DNA of 7,910 bases from an uncultured Collinsella sp. (lineage in GTDB: Bacteria > Actinomycetota > Coriobacteriia > Coriobacteriales > Coriobacteriaceae): positions 1 to 7,910 of the forward strand of contig CATVTM010000084.1 in assembly GCA_958346935.1 (NCBI GenBank), read 5' to 3'. Shown piece by piece: positions 1 through 6,194 of the stretch. Position 1 is the stretch's first letter. The number at the start of each line of letters is the position of its first letter. The notes beneath the pieces were generated by a model. It saw nothing but the letters and a program-made list of their open reading frames with translations. It ran no database searches and was not told the DNA's origin. Made by a program: the position numbers and the translations under genes.

Positions 1-900
1 GCGCTGGAGCTTGCCGAGGAGATGGGCGATGACCCCGATGCCGCCGCGCTGCGCGAGGAGGCTGCCACGACGGCGGAACGCCTGGCCCGCGCTATCGACG
101 AGCTCGAGCTTTCGAGCTGGTTTACCGGTGAGTTCGATCACGGCGACGCGATTGTGACCATCAAGCCCGGACAGGGCGGCCTGGAGGCGCAGGACTGGAC
201 CTTCATGCTCTTTAAGATGTACATGAAGTACTGCCAGCGCCGCGGCTGGAAGGTCACCATTAACGACTGCCCCGCTGCCGAGGTCATCGGCATTGATCGC
301 GCGACCTTTACCGTCGAGGGCAAGGACGCGTTTGGCATGCTGCGCGCCGAGGCCGGCGTCCACCGTCTGGTGCGCATTAGCCCCACCGACGACAAGAAGC
401 GCCGCCAGACCACGTTTGCCGGCGTCGAGGTCATTCCCGTGCTGCCCGACGATATCGACATCGAGATTAACCCCGACGATATTCGCGTGGACGTGTACCA
501 CGCGAGCGGCCCGGGCGGTCAGGGCGTTAACACCACCGACTCCGCCGTGCGCGTGACGCATTTTCCCAGCGGCATTGTGGTGACGTGCCAAAACGAGCGC
601 AGCCAGATTCAGAACAAGGCCGCGTGCATGCAGATTCTTAAGGCCCGCTTGTACGAGATTGAGCTCGAGAAGCGGGCCGAGGCGCTCGATGAGATCCGTG
701 GGCCCAAGACCACGATTGGCTTTGGAAATCAAATTCGCAGCTACGTGCTCTACCCGTACCAGATGGTCAAGGACCTGCGCTCGGGCGTCGAGACGAGCAA
801 TGTCGAGGCGGTGCTCGACGACGGCGACCTGGATCCGTTTGTGATCGGGTATCACCGTTGGGCAACGGGCAACGCCGATGCGGAGGGCTCGGACGCCTAG
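1..900 (+). CDS. prfB: Peptide chain release factor 2 (5' end outside the window)
   Basis: This is a class I release factor that enters the ribosomal A site at stop codons and triggers hydrolysis of peptidyl-tRNA. The frame is open from base 1 and ends at TAG (898-900). About 299 residues are visible, where RF2 usually has about 365, so the start and any programmed frameshift site lie upstream. The catalytic GGQ motif is at bases 514-522 inside SGPGGQGVNTTDSAVR, which is diagnostic of the family. The stretch HRLVRISPTDD (from base 361) is the codon-recognition region. RF2 normally reads SPF there and RF1 reads PxT, but this protein has SPT (379-387). Other RF2 hallmarks (RRQTTFAGVEV, TTDSAVRVTHFPSGIVV, the DGDLDPFVIGYHRW tail) favour RF2 over RF1. 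No ftsE or ftsX follows, although they are common prfB neighbours in actinobacteria. Confidence 0.96.
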   Translation, partial: ALELAEEMGDDPDAAALREEAATTAERLARAIDELELSSWFTGEFDHGDAIVTIKPGQGGLEAQDWTFMLFKMYMKYCQRRGWKVTINDCPAAEVIGIDRATFTVEGKDAFGMLRAEAGVHRLVRISPTDDKKRRQTTFAGVEVIPVLPDDIDIEINPDDIRVDVYHASGPGGQGVNTTDSAVRVTHFPSGIVVTCQNERSQIQNKAACMQILKARLYEIELEKRAEALDEIRGPKTTIGFGNQIRSYVLYPYQMVKDLRSGVETSNVEAVLDDGDLDPFVIGYHRWATGNADAEGSDA

Positions 901-1008
901 GATTTCGCTTTCTGCCAAAGACCGATGTAACCCACCATCATGACAAGTGCCGCTGGCCCTCAGCCCCCCTTCTTGTGGAGTTTCTCGGACCCATAGACCA
1001 CGATGTTG

Positions 1009-1014
1009 TAGAAT
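1009..1014 (+). promoter_or_regulatory. Possible -10 box upstream of the DUF2798 gene
   Basis: TAGAAT matches five of the six bases of the TATAAT consensus and lies about 90 bases before the start codon. It would start transcription around 1020, so the whole structured leader (1033-1084) would be transcribed. No convincing -35 hexamer is found 16-18 bases upstream, where the sequence reads around CGGACC, so this is only a candidate. Confidence 0.3.
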
Positions 1015-1032
1015 CCCTCGTGGTTGAGTAGC

Positions 1033-1084
1033 AAGCGCGTAAGTCCAGGCCGGGCTTACGCGCTTCTTGCTTTCGACCCGGCCT
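1033..1084 (+). promoter_or_regulatory. H-type pseudoknot-like leader RNA element
   Basis: Two perfect complementary pairs interleave here. Stem 1 is AAGCGCGTAAG (1033-1043) with CTTACGCGCTT (1055-1065), 11 bp. Stem 2 is AGGCCGGG (1047-1054), lying inside the loop of stem 1, with CCCGGCCT (1077-1084), 8 bp. Connecting loops are 3, 0 and 11 nt, a classical H-type pseudoknot topology. Stem 2 ends 4 nt before the AGGAGGG ribosome binding site (1089-1095) of the membrane protein gene. The second arm is followed by TTTTC, so stem 2 alone could instead act as a weak terminator. The geometry suggests cis control of the downstream gene. It does not match a small riboswitch class that I recognise. Folding and function are inferred. 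Confidence 0.5.
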
Positions 1085-1100
1085 TTTCAGGAGGGTCAAG

Positions 1101-1568
1101 ATGATCAACAAAATCCAGCAAGAAAAGTTCACTATCGTTATGTGCGCACTGATGGTCGCCGGCATGTCCGTGTACAACGCCGCCGTTTTGGCGGGCGGGC
1201 TGTCGCCGCAGAGCCTTATGAGCGCCATTTCCGGCTTCGTTCCGGGCTTCTTGGTGGCGCTGGTAGGCGACGTGTTCTACGCCGGTCCGCTTTCTAACCG
1301 CGTGCTCGGCATGCGCGAGTGGCGCAGCCGCACCATCATGAAATCCGTCTTTATGGTGTGCCTGATGGTGCCCTATATGAGCTGTTACGGTGCGGCGATG
1401 TCCATGATGCACGGTGCGCCCGTCGCTGCCTTCCCGCAGCTCTGGGCAGAAAACGTACTGCGCAACGTCGTGATGGCCATGCCCCTGCAGCTGCTGGTTG
1501 TGGGCCCCACGGTGCGTTATCTCTTCTCGTCCGGCATCATCAGCGTGCCGCCCCGCGTGCAGGGATAA
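1101..1568 (+). CDS. Four-helix membrane protein, DUF2798-like
   Basis: This is a 155-residue, very hydrophobic protein of unknown function. Four membrane segments can be seen at about residues 10-32, 40-60, 79-103 and 120-147, with a basic stretch (MREWRSR, 71-77) between helices 2 and 3. The two halves resemble each other: LMVAGMSVYNAA (17-28) matches LMVPYMSCYGAA (88-99), and GPLSNRVL (62-69) matches GPTVRYLF (135-142). It therefore looks like a duplicated two-helix unit. DUF2798 proteins are short, two-helix membrane proteins with this kind of sequence, and assignment to that family is from memory of its pattern. The start at 1101 is supported by AGGAGGG at 1089-1095. The gene stops at TAA. 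It precedes the LysR gene by about 40 bases and may be cotranscribed with it. Its role cannot be inferred from context. Confidence 0.85.
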   Translation: MINKIQQEKFTIVMCALMVAGMSVYNAAVLAGGLSPQSLMSAISGFVPGFLVALVGDVFYAGPLSNRVLGMREWRSRTIMKSVFMVCLMVPYMSCYGAAMSMMHGAPVAAFPQLWAENVLRNVVMAMPLQLLVVGPTVRYLFSSGIISVPPRVQG

Positions 1569-1582
1569 CACATGGTACCCTT

Positions 1583-1603
1583 GTCGTGAGCTTACGACGG
1601 AGG
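1583..1603 (+). promoter_or_regulatory. Dyad abutting the LysR gene ribosome binding site
   Basis: GTCGT (1583-1587) and ACGAC (1594-1598) form a 5-bp inverted repeat around a central AGCT, immediately followed by the GGAGG Shine-Dalgarno sequence (1599-1603). It could be an autoregulatory operator or a small hairpin next to the ribosome binding site. The SD lies 6 nt before GTG 1610 but only 3 nt before ATG 1607, and this decides the start chosen for the LysR gene. Confidence 0.35.
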
Positions 1604-1609
1604 TGCATG

Positions 1610-2503
1610 GTGGATATCGAGAAATGCCGCGAATACATAGTGCTGGCGCAGACGAGGAATTTCCTGGAAGCCAGCGAGCAACTTAACATCGCGCAATCTT
1701 CGCTCAGTAAGCACATGAAGTCGCTCGAGGCGGAGCTGGGCGTCACGCTCCTCGATCGAACCACGCGCAAGGTGTCGTTAAGTGCCGACGGGCGCGTGTT
1801 TTTGCCCTATGCCGAGCGGCTCGTGCGCACCGCCAACGAGGCACGTAGCGTCCTCGCCGACCAAAAGCGCTACAAGCGTCACACCGTTCGCATTGGATCG
1901 ATTCCGATCATGGCCCCGTACGCCATCACCGGTCTCCTGTCAGACTTCGATCAGGACAACCCGGGCATTCGACTGAAGATAACCGAGGGCGAATCGGACC
2001 TGCTCAAGGACCAAATGCGTAAGGGCTACCTGGACCTTGCGTTTATCCGCGATTGGGAGCACGAGGTCGAACGGGACAACGCAGACGAGGACTTCGTTCG
2101 CATCCCGTACGACACCGACAAGCTCGTGGCGGTGCTACCGCTAACACACCCGCTGGCGGGCTTGAGCCAGATCGACCTTGCCGAGATCGCGCACGAGGAG
2201 TTCCTGCTGCTTCCCGAGGATTCCGTCATGCACAAGTTGATTCTGGATGCCTGCGCCACGGCGGGTTTTGTTCCTCGGGTGGTTTACAACGGGTCGCGTG
2301 CGCAAAACATAATCGACCTCGTGTCGCGCGAGATGGGCGTCTCGTTGCTCATGCGCAAGCCGGCGGCCTCCCTTTGCGCGGGCAAGGCAGTTCTTGTGGA
2401 CGTCAACCCAACATTCGAGACGCGAATTAGCTGCTATTATCTGCGCGGTACCGAGCCCGCTCCCGAGACCGCTGCGCTCCTGCGGCACATCGCGAGCCGC
2501 TAG
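1610..2503 (+). CDS. LysR-family transcriptional regulator
   Basis: This is a LysR-type DNA-binding regulator of 297 residues, the normal family length. The winged helix-turn-helix occupies about residues 1-60 (CREYIVLAQTRNFLEASEQL, then NIAQSSLSKHMKSLEAELG and the wing LLDRTTRKVSLSADG). A linker helix follows, then the periplasmic-binding-protein-like effector domain from about residue 92 (HTVRIGSIPIM) to the end, with the usual LVAVLPLTHPLAG and EEFLLLPEDS segments. The start is placed at GTG 1610 because GGAGG (1599-1603) sits 6 nt upstream, the spacing seen at other genes here. ATG 1607 in the same frame would add one residue and leave 3 nt. The gene stops at TAG. It lies upstream of and parallel to the amidohydrolase-ceramidase operon, whose control region carries LysR-type dyads, so it is the likely activator of that operon. 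Its effector is unknown. Confidence 0.95.
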   Translation: MDIEKCREYIVLAQTRNFLEASEQLNIAQSSLSKHMKSLEAELGVTLLDRTTRKVSLSADGRVFLPYAERLVRTANEARSVLADQKRYKRHTVRIGSIPIMAPYAITGLLSDFDQDNPGIRLKITEGESDLLKDQMRKGYLDLAFIRDWEHEVERDNADEDFVRIPYDTDKLVAVLPLTHPLAGLSQIDLAEIAHEEFLLLPEDSVMHKLILDACATAGFVPRVVYNGSRAQNIIDLVSREMGVSLLMRKPAASLCAGKAVLVDVNPTFETRISCYYLRGTEPAPETAALLRHIASR

Positions 2504-2524
2504 CCACCATCCCTCTGCCAACCT

Positions 2525-2552
2525 GTATTCGATACGGGAATAAAACCGAATA
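2525..2552. promoter_or_regulatory. Putative LysR operator cluster
   Basis: Overlapping dyads lie in the intergenic gap after the LysR gene. ATTC-N7-GAAT (2527-2541) contains the T-N11-A spacing typical of LysR-type sites. GTAT-N3-ATAC spans 2525-2535. TATTCG (2526-2531) is mirrored by CGAATA (2547-2552). The cluster is centred roughly 60 bases before the predicted transcription start of the downstream operon, the normal position of an activating LysR recognition site. Binding is inferred. Confidence 0.5.
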
Positions 2553-2561
2553 TGAATGGAA

Positions 2562-2590
2562 TTGAGAGAGAATAAATCACTTCGTAGACT
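2562..2590 (+). promoter_or_regulatory. Sigma-70-like promoter of the amidohydrolase-ceramidase operon
   Basis: The -35 hexamer TTGAGA (2562-2567, five of six consensus bases) is separated by exactly 17 nt from the -10 hexamer TAGACT (2585-2590, four of six). Transcription would start near 2597, giving a leader of about 27 nt before ATG 2624. This argues against the in-frame ATG at 2597 being the translation start. Confidence 0.6.
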
Positions 2591-2611
2591 GGAGCCATGA
2601 GATCCTACGGT

Positions 2612-2617
2612 GAGGAG
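2612..2617 (+). promoter_or_regulatory. Ribosome binding site fixing the amidohydrolase start
   Basis: GAGGAG lies 6 nt before ATG 2624. The upstream in-frame ATG at 2597 has only GGAG ending 2 nt before it and coincides with the predicted transcription start, so 2624 is preferred. Confidence 0.6.
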
Positions 2618-2623
2618 AAAAAC

Positions 2624-3658
2624 ATGGTTGTAGATGCGAATATGTACTGGTTCCCCGAGTCTTTATTCGAGGACGAGCAAGCGCTATCGACGTTTATCGC
2701 TGAGGCCCCGCGTGCCTATGGCACCAAGGTGTATCTCAAGGACGAGGGCGGCGTAAAGCAGATTACCGTCGAGAGGCCCGCGGGCTTCGCGTCGCTCAAT
2801 TACGCGCAGGGCGACTACGTGCTCGAGGGCATGCTCGCCGATCTGGACGAGGCGGGCGTTGATAAAGCCGTCATGAAGGTTCCCGGCTGCAACGAGTGGA
2901 TGAGCCTTGCGATGTGCCGCTTGTTCAACGATGGCATGGCGGACTTTGCCGAGCGCTCGGGCGGTCGCCTCATTCCGCTCATGGTGGTGCCGCCTTTTGG
3001 CGGGGTGGACATCGACGCCGAGATTGATCATTATCTGGGCGAGAAGCACTTTGCGGGCGTGCAGCTTTGCAGCCATTACGGCAACTACTACCTGGACGAC
3101 CCCATGTTCGCCCCGCTGTTCGAGAAGCTCAACCAGCACAACGCCACGGTTTACGTGCACCACGTACCCGTGCCGGTAGATAACGCCTCACTGCTCGACT
3201 ACAACAACCTTCGCCGTTCGTACGGCCGCTGCGTTGACCAGACCACGGCCGTGGGTCGCGAACTCTTCTCCGACTTCTTCGTGCGTTACCCCAACCTCAA
3301 GATGGTCCACTCCATGCTGGGAGGCGGTTTCTTCGCCATCAAGCAGATGCTATTGCCGGCGGCGAGCAAGCGCGCGGATAAGGTGCAGCGCTTCCAAGCC
3401 GACAACGGTGAGCTGGCCGAGCGCCTCAATCAGCACATCTTCTTTGAGATGTCGCACGCGCAGCCGTGGGGCAAGGACGCACTGGAATGTGCCGTAAAGG
3501 TGCTGGGCGCCGATCATGTGGTGTGGGGGACGTCGTATCCCGTGCGCCGCGAATGGTTGCTCGATGGCCCCGCGTTCGTGCGCGATCTCGACCTTTCTCA
3601 GGAAGAGAGGGATCTGCTGCTGAGTGGCAACGCCCGTCGCCTGTACCATATCGACTAG
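2624..3658 (+). CDS. Amidohydrolase_2-family (ACMSD-like) protein with altered metal site
   Basis: This is a 344-residue TIM-barrel-type protein of the amidohydrolase_2 family (relatives include ACMSD and LigW decarboxylases, and hydrolases). Family landmarks are VDANMYWFP (3-11), MLADLDEAGVDKAVM (70-84), LIPLMVVPP (116-124), FAGVQLCSHYG (143-153), the strand VYVHHVPV (176-183), LKMVHSMLGG (225-234), VVWGTSYPV (299-307) and the C-terminal LSGNARRLY (333-341). In metal-dependent members the first motif is DxHxH and the penultimate is G-[TS]-D-[YW]-P. Here the two histidines are Asn6 and Tyr8 and the aspartate is Ser304, while His179 or His180 and His229 remain. It may therefore bind no metal, bind it differently, or act on another chemistry. 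No signal peptide is seen, so it should be cytoplasmic. It is the first gene of the operon and ends in a TAG that overlaps the next ribosome binding site. Its substrate is unknown. Confidence 0.85.
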   Translation: MVVDANMYWFPESLFEDEQALSTFIAEAPRAYGTKVYLKDEGGVKQITVERPAGFASLNYAQGDYVLEGMLADLDEAGVDKAVMKVPGCNEWMSLAMCRLFNDGMADFAERSGGRLIPLMVVPPFGGVDIDAEIDHYLGEKHFAGVQLCSHYGNYYLDDPMFAPLFEKLNQHNATVYVHHVPVPVDNASLLDYNNLRRSYGRCVDQTTAVGRELFSDFFVRYPNLKMVHSMLGGGFFAIKQMLLPAASKRADKVQRFQADNGELAERLNQHIFFEMSHAQPWGKDALECAVKVLGADHVVWGTSYPVRREWLLDGPAFVRDLDLSQEERDLLLSGNARRLYHID

Positions 3659-3662
3659 GAGG
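3657..3662 (+). promoter_or_regulatory. Ribosome binding site overlapping the amidohydrolase stop codon
   Basis: AGGAGG shares two bases with the TAG stop (3656-3658) and sits 6 nt before ATG 3669. This fixes the start of the next gene and implies translational coupling of the two. Confidence 0.75.
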
Positions 3663-3668
3663 TTCGGG

Positions 3669-4898
3669 ATGAAAGCAGGAGCGGGAAAAGCGCGCATCAA
3701 TCTGCATGGGGTGCTGCCGTTCGACGGGTTCGACGTCGAGCTCGATTCCCTGTGGGTGCGCACCGTGCTCGTTGAGGCAGAGAATCGCTGCTGCATCGTG
3801 AGTGTGGAGGCAACGTCCCTGCGTGCCGATGTGGTCGAGCCGCTACGCGCTTTGGTGGCGCGCGAGGCGATCTGCGCTCCCGAGTTGGTATGGCTCACCG
3901 TTACGCACACGTTCTCGTCTCCCCACGTGCGGACGCCCGAGCATCTTGCAAATGACGGCGAGCGCAAGAAGAATGCGCTGCTGCGAGCGCGGCTTGAGGA
4001 GGCGGCACGCGAGGCGGTACGGCAAGCCCTAGAGACGCTGTCTGAGTCCACACTGTCGGTCGGTCGCGGCACAACTACCTGCAATGTCAATCGTGACGTG
4101 GAGACACCTGCAGGCTGGTGGCTGGGCCACAACCCACATGGGTATTCGGACAAGAACCTGCAGAGCATCTGTCTTCGCCGCATTGATTCTGGCGAGCCGA
4201 TCGCCCTGCTGTTCGCGGCCGATGTGCAGTCGTCGGTGCTCGATAAAGCGCGCGACGCGCAGGGCAACAAGGTGGTGTCGGGTGACCTAGCCGGTCGCGC
4301 TTCGGCAGTTGCGGAACAGAGCCTGCCGGGCTGCGTCGCCCTCTTTCTAACGGGGGCCGCGGCTGATCAGGCATCAGCACAGCAGGTGGTCACGGTGACC
4401 GTGGACGCAGCGGGCAACGTGACGCAGCGTGATCAGGGCAATGGCCGGGAGCTACTCGACATGCTGGGCGAGCGGTTTGCGGCCGAGCTGTTGGATACGC
4501 TGACGCGCGCGACGCCCGTGTCCTGCGACACAGTGGGTGGCGGCATCCGCGCGGTGCGCCTTTCCGGTCAGCGGCGCGGCGACTTCCACAGCCTGCGTCC
4601 GCAGCGCTCTTATGAGTATGTGCCCGCGGCCGATGAGGAGGTTCACGTGAGCGTCTTGCGTTGGGGCGACGTGGTACTTGTGGGTACCGAGCCCGAGCTT
4701 TCCAGCGGTTTTGGCACGCAGGTTCGCGCCCTCGCTTCCCATGTTGTGCTGGCAACGCTGGTCAACGGCGCGAAGAAGTACCTGCCAACATCGGACGCAT
4801 ACGACCGCGTTACCTACGAGGCAATGAATTCCGGCTTTGGCCGAGGAGCCGACACGGCGCTTTTCCAAGCTATTTTCTCGGCAATTACGAACGAATGA
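3669..4898 (+). CDS. Neutral/alkaline ceramidase-like protein, probably catalytically degenerate
   Basis: This 409-residue protein is a paralogue of the next gene and belongs to the neutral/alkaline non-lysosomal ceramidase superfamily by pattern. It has the order WLTVTHTFSSPH (75-86), IALLFAADVQSSV (178-190), LFLTGAAADQAS (225-236), VVLVGTEPELSSGFG (335-349) and LATLVNGAKKYLP (361-373). Aligned by eye to its neighbour, His80 and Glu343 are kept. Phe82 replaces a second histidine, Gln187 replaces the third zinc-site histidine, Ala235 replaces the expected nucleophilic serine of the GDxS motif, and Ala368 replaces a tyrosine. It may be a regulatory or structural partner of the downstream enzyme rather than a hydrolase. 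No signal peptide is visible, although secreted ceramidases have one, so a cytoplasmic location is likely. The start is set by AGGAGG at 3657-3662. The gene ends in TGA within ATGA. Confidence 0.75.
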   Translation: MKAGAGKARINLHGVLPFDGFDVELDSLWVRTVLVEAENRCCIVSVEATSLRADVVEPLRALVAREAICAPELVWLTVTHTFSSPHVRTPEHLANDGERKKNALLRARLEEAAREAVRQALETLSESTLSVGRGTTTCNVNRDVETPAGWWLGHNPHGYSDKNLQSICLRRIDSGEPIALLFAADVQSSVLDKARDAQGNKVVSGDLAGRASAVAEQSLPGCVALFLTGAAADQASAQQVVTVTVDAAGNVTQRDQGNGRELLDMLGERFAAELLDTLTRATPVSCDTVGGGIRAVRLSGQRRGDFHSLRPQRSYEYVPAADEEVHVSVLRWGDVVLVGTEPELSSGFGTQVRALASHVVLATLVNGAKKYLPTSDAYDRVTYEAMNSGFGRGADTALFQAIFSAITNE

Positions 4899-4903
4899 AA
4901 GGA
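4898..4903 (+). promoter_or_regulatory. Ribosome binding site deciding the start of the second ceramidase-like gene
   Basis: AAAGGA lies 6 nt before ATG 4910. In-frame ATGs at 4895 (overlapping the previous TGA as ATGA) and 4904 are alternatives, but the first lacks a comparable upstream site within range. The N-terminus from 4910 (MNIGHARRKL) also lines up with that of the upstream paralogue (MKAGAGKARINL). Confidence 0.5.
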
Positions 4904-4909
4904 ATGCGT

Positions 4910-6037
4910 ATGAATATTGGGCATGCCCGCCGCAAACTCACACCGCAAGGCGATGTGTATCTCATCGGCTACCGCGACCTCGAGAATCGCCTGCATCCTG
5001 CTACCGCTATTCACGATGACGTGTATGGTAATGCGCTGTTGTTCAGCGATGGCGAGCGCGAGGTCTTCGTGTTTTCCGCCGACTTCATGGAAGTCGAGGA
5101 GCAGATGGCCGAGGAGGTCAAGACGCTGCTGGCAACGCGCTATGGCATCGACCGAGACGCCGTGCTGCTTTGCGCCACGCACAACCACACCTCGATCGTT
5201 GCGTACCACCGCAGCTGGTGGACGAACAAGTTCGACCAGGACTACTACGACTGGCTGCTGCAGACCATCTGTGACGCCTTCGAGGAGTGCCGCGACAACG
5301 CACAACCGGCGACCGCGCGTCTAGGCAAGCAGATCATCACGGGCTACTACGATAATCGCAACGTCCCGGGTAGGCTCGCCGACAACGAGGTCATCCTGCT
5401 TGAGTTCCTCGACGAGAAGGGCGTCCCGTTTGCGGGCCTGGTCAACTGGGCCACGCATTCTGCGGTCTGCGGCCCCGACTGCACAGAGCTCACCAGCGAG
5501 TTCGCGGGTCTTACCAGCAAGAAGCTCGAGCCGAGCCTGGGCTATTTCCCCGCGATGATCGTGGGCGCTGCGGGCGACTGCTCCAACCGCAACGTGCGAC
5601 AGGGGAGGGGTGTCGCCGAGGTCGAACGCGTCTCCACAGGCATTGCTGCAGAGATCGCCGCCATGGCTTGCGATGCGCCCGTCGACCTGGGACGCATTGT
5701 GGTTCAGCCCTTCTATCACACCGTCGCGCACGATGACTTTCATCTTGATCTGCGCTGCGCGGTCATCAGCCTGGGCGGCCTGCACCTGTTCCAGTTCCCG
5801 GGCGAGCTGGGTGGCGACTTCGGCATCCGCATGAAGGGAGAGTGCCCGGTTCAGGGCCTCGTGCTCGGCTACACCAATGGCTACTTTGAGTACTTCCTGC
5901 CCGCATGGGAGTACGGCATGTCGTTCGAGACCGCACGCACCCAGATTCCCAAGGGAGAGCCCGAGCGTATCGTGGACAAGTTCTGCCAGACGAGTCGTCT
6001 GCTCTCTAATTCCGATTTGGAAATAAAAGAGAGCTAA
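4910..6037 (+). CDS. Neutral/alkaline ceramidase-like hydrolase with intact active-site pattern
   Basis: This 375-residue protein carries the ordered motifs of the neutral ceramidase N-terminal catalytic domain: LLCATHNHTS (86-95), LVNWATHSAV (177-186), MIVGAAGDCSNRN (216-228), LFQFPGELGGDFG (293-305) and LGYTNGYFEYFLP (319-331). In characterised ceramidases, histidines of the first two blocks, a glutamate and a tyrosine hold the zinc, and the serine of GDxS is the nucleophile attacking an amide. The counterparts here are His91 or His93, His183, Ser225, Glu299 and Tyr321 or Tyr325. The protein is much shorter than secreted ceramidases (over 600 residues), lacks the C-terminal immunoglobulin-like domain and has no signal peptide. 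It is therefore probably a cytoplasmic hydrolase of a small amide or ester rather than a true ceramidase. The start is chosen at 4910 (AAAGGA 6 nt upstream), with 4895 as the alternative. It overlaps or nearly abuts its paralogue, so they are coexpressed. It stops at TAA. Confidence 0.82.
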   Translation: MNIGHARRKLTPQGDVYLIGYRDLENRLHPATAIHDDVYGNALLFSDGEREVFVFSADFMEVEEQMAEEVKTLLATRYGIDRDAVLLCATHNHTSIVAYHRSWWTNKFDQDYYDWLLQTICDAFEECRDNAQPATARLGKQIITGYYDNRNVPGRLADNEVILLEFLDEKGVPFAGLVNWATHSAVCGPDCTELTSEFAGLTSKKLEPSLGYFPAMIVGAAGDCSNRNVRQGRGVAEVERVSTGIAAEIAAMACDAPVDLGRIVVQPFYHTVAHDDFHLDLRCAVISLGGLHLFQFPGELGGDFGIRMKGECPVQGLVLGYTNGYFEYFLPAWEYGMSFETARTQIPKGEPERIVDKFCQTSRLLSNSDLEIKES

Positions 6038-6043
6038 GACGAA

Positions 6044-6072
6044 TTGCTGTGGAATAAGTCGGTTTATATAGT
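6044..6072 (+). promoter_or_regulatory. Promoter candidate for the PTS gene
   Basis: TTGCTG (6044-6049) and TATAGT (6067-6072) are separated by 17 nt in an AT-rich patch just after the preceding stop codon. They match the -35 hexamer at four of six positions and the -10 hexamer at five of six. The predicted transcript would have a leader of roughly 115 nt that includes a 6-bp hairpin, CAAGGC (6105-6110) with GCCTTG (6124-6129). No LicT-type antiterminator target is evident in it. The PTS gene may be read from here as well as from the upstream operon. Confidence 0.5.
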
Positions 6073-6194
6073 AAAGACAGCGCAAAGGAGATTGGCTCCG
6101 AGTCCAAGGCAGCTGTAGTCCTCGCCTTGACGTCAGCGGGACAAGCGGTCACGAGACAGATCGCAACGCAAGTAGGTACTACAGGAGGAACACA

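Noticed and set aside
1319..1606. N-terminal extension of the LysR frame back to an ATG at 1319
   Set aside because: The extension overlaps the membrane protein gene in another frame and reads as His/Arg/Ala-rich filler. The LysR helix-turn-helix begins right after 1607-1610, where a good Shine-Dalgarno sequence is found.
3350..4270. Minus-strand open frame of 306 codons across the amidohydrolase and first ceramidase-like gene
   Set aside because: It spans the junction of two well-supported plus-strand genes with good ribosome binding sites, and its product is Ser/Arg-rich with no recognisable motif.
4661..4909. Upstream extension of the second ceramidase-like frame
   Set aside because: It lies inside the upstream paralogue, and homology with that paralogue begins only at about 4910.
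5321..6085. Minus-strand open frame of 254 codons opposite the second ceramidase-like gene
   Set aside because: The plus-strand frame contains the ordered catalytic motifs, and the opposite frame has none and no ribosome binding site that I can see.
6079..6194. LicT-type antiterminator target or T-box in the PTS leader
   Set aside because: I looked for the conserved RAT sequence, a T-box motif and a T-run terminator and found none. Only one 6-bp hairpin is present.
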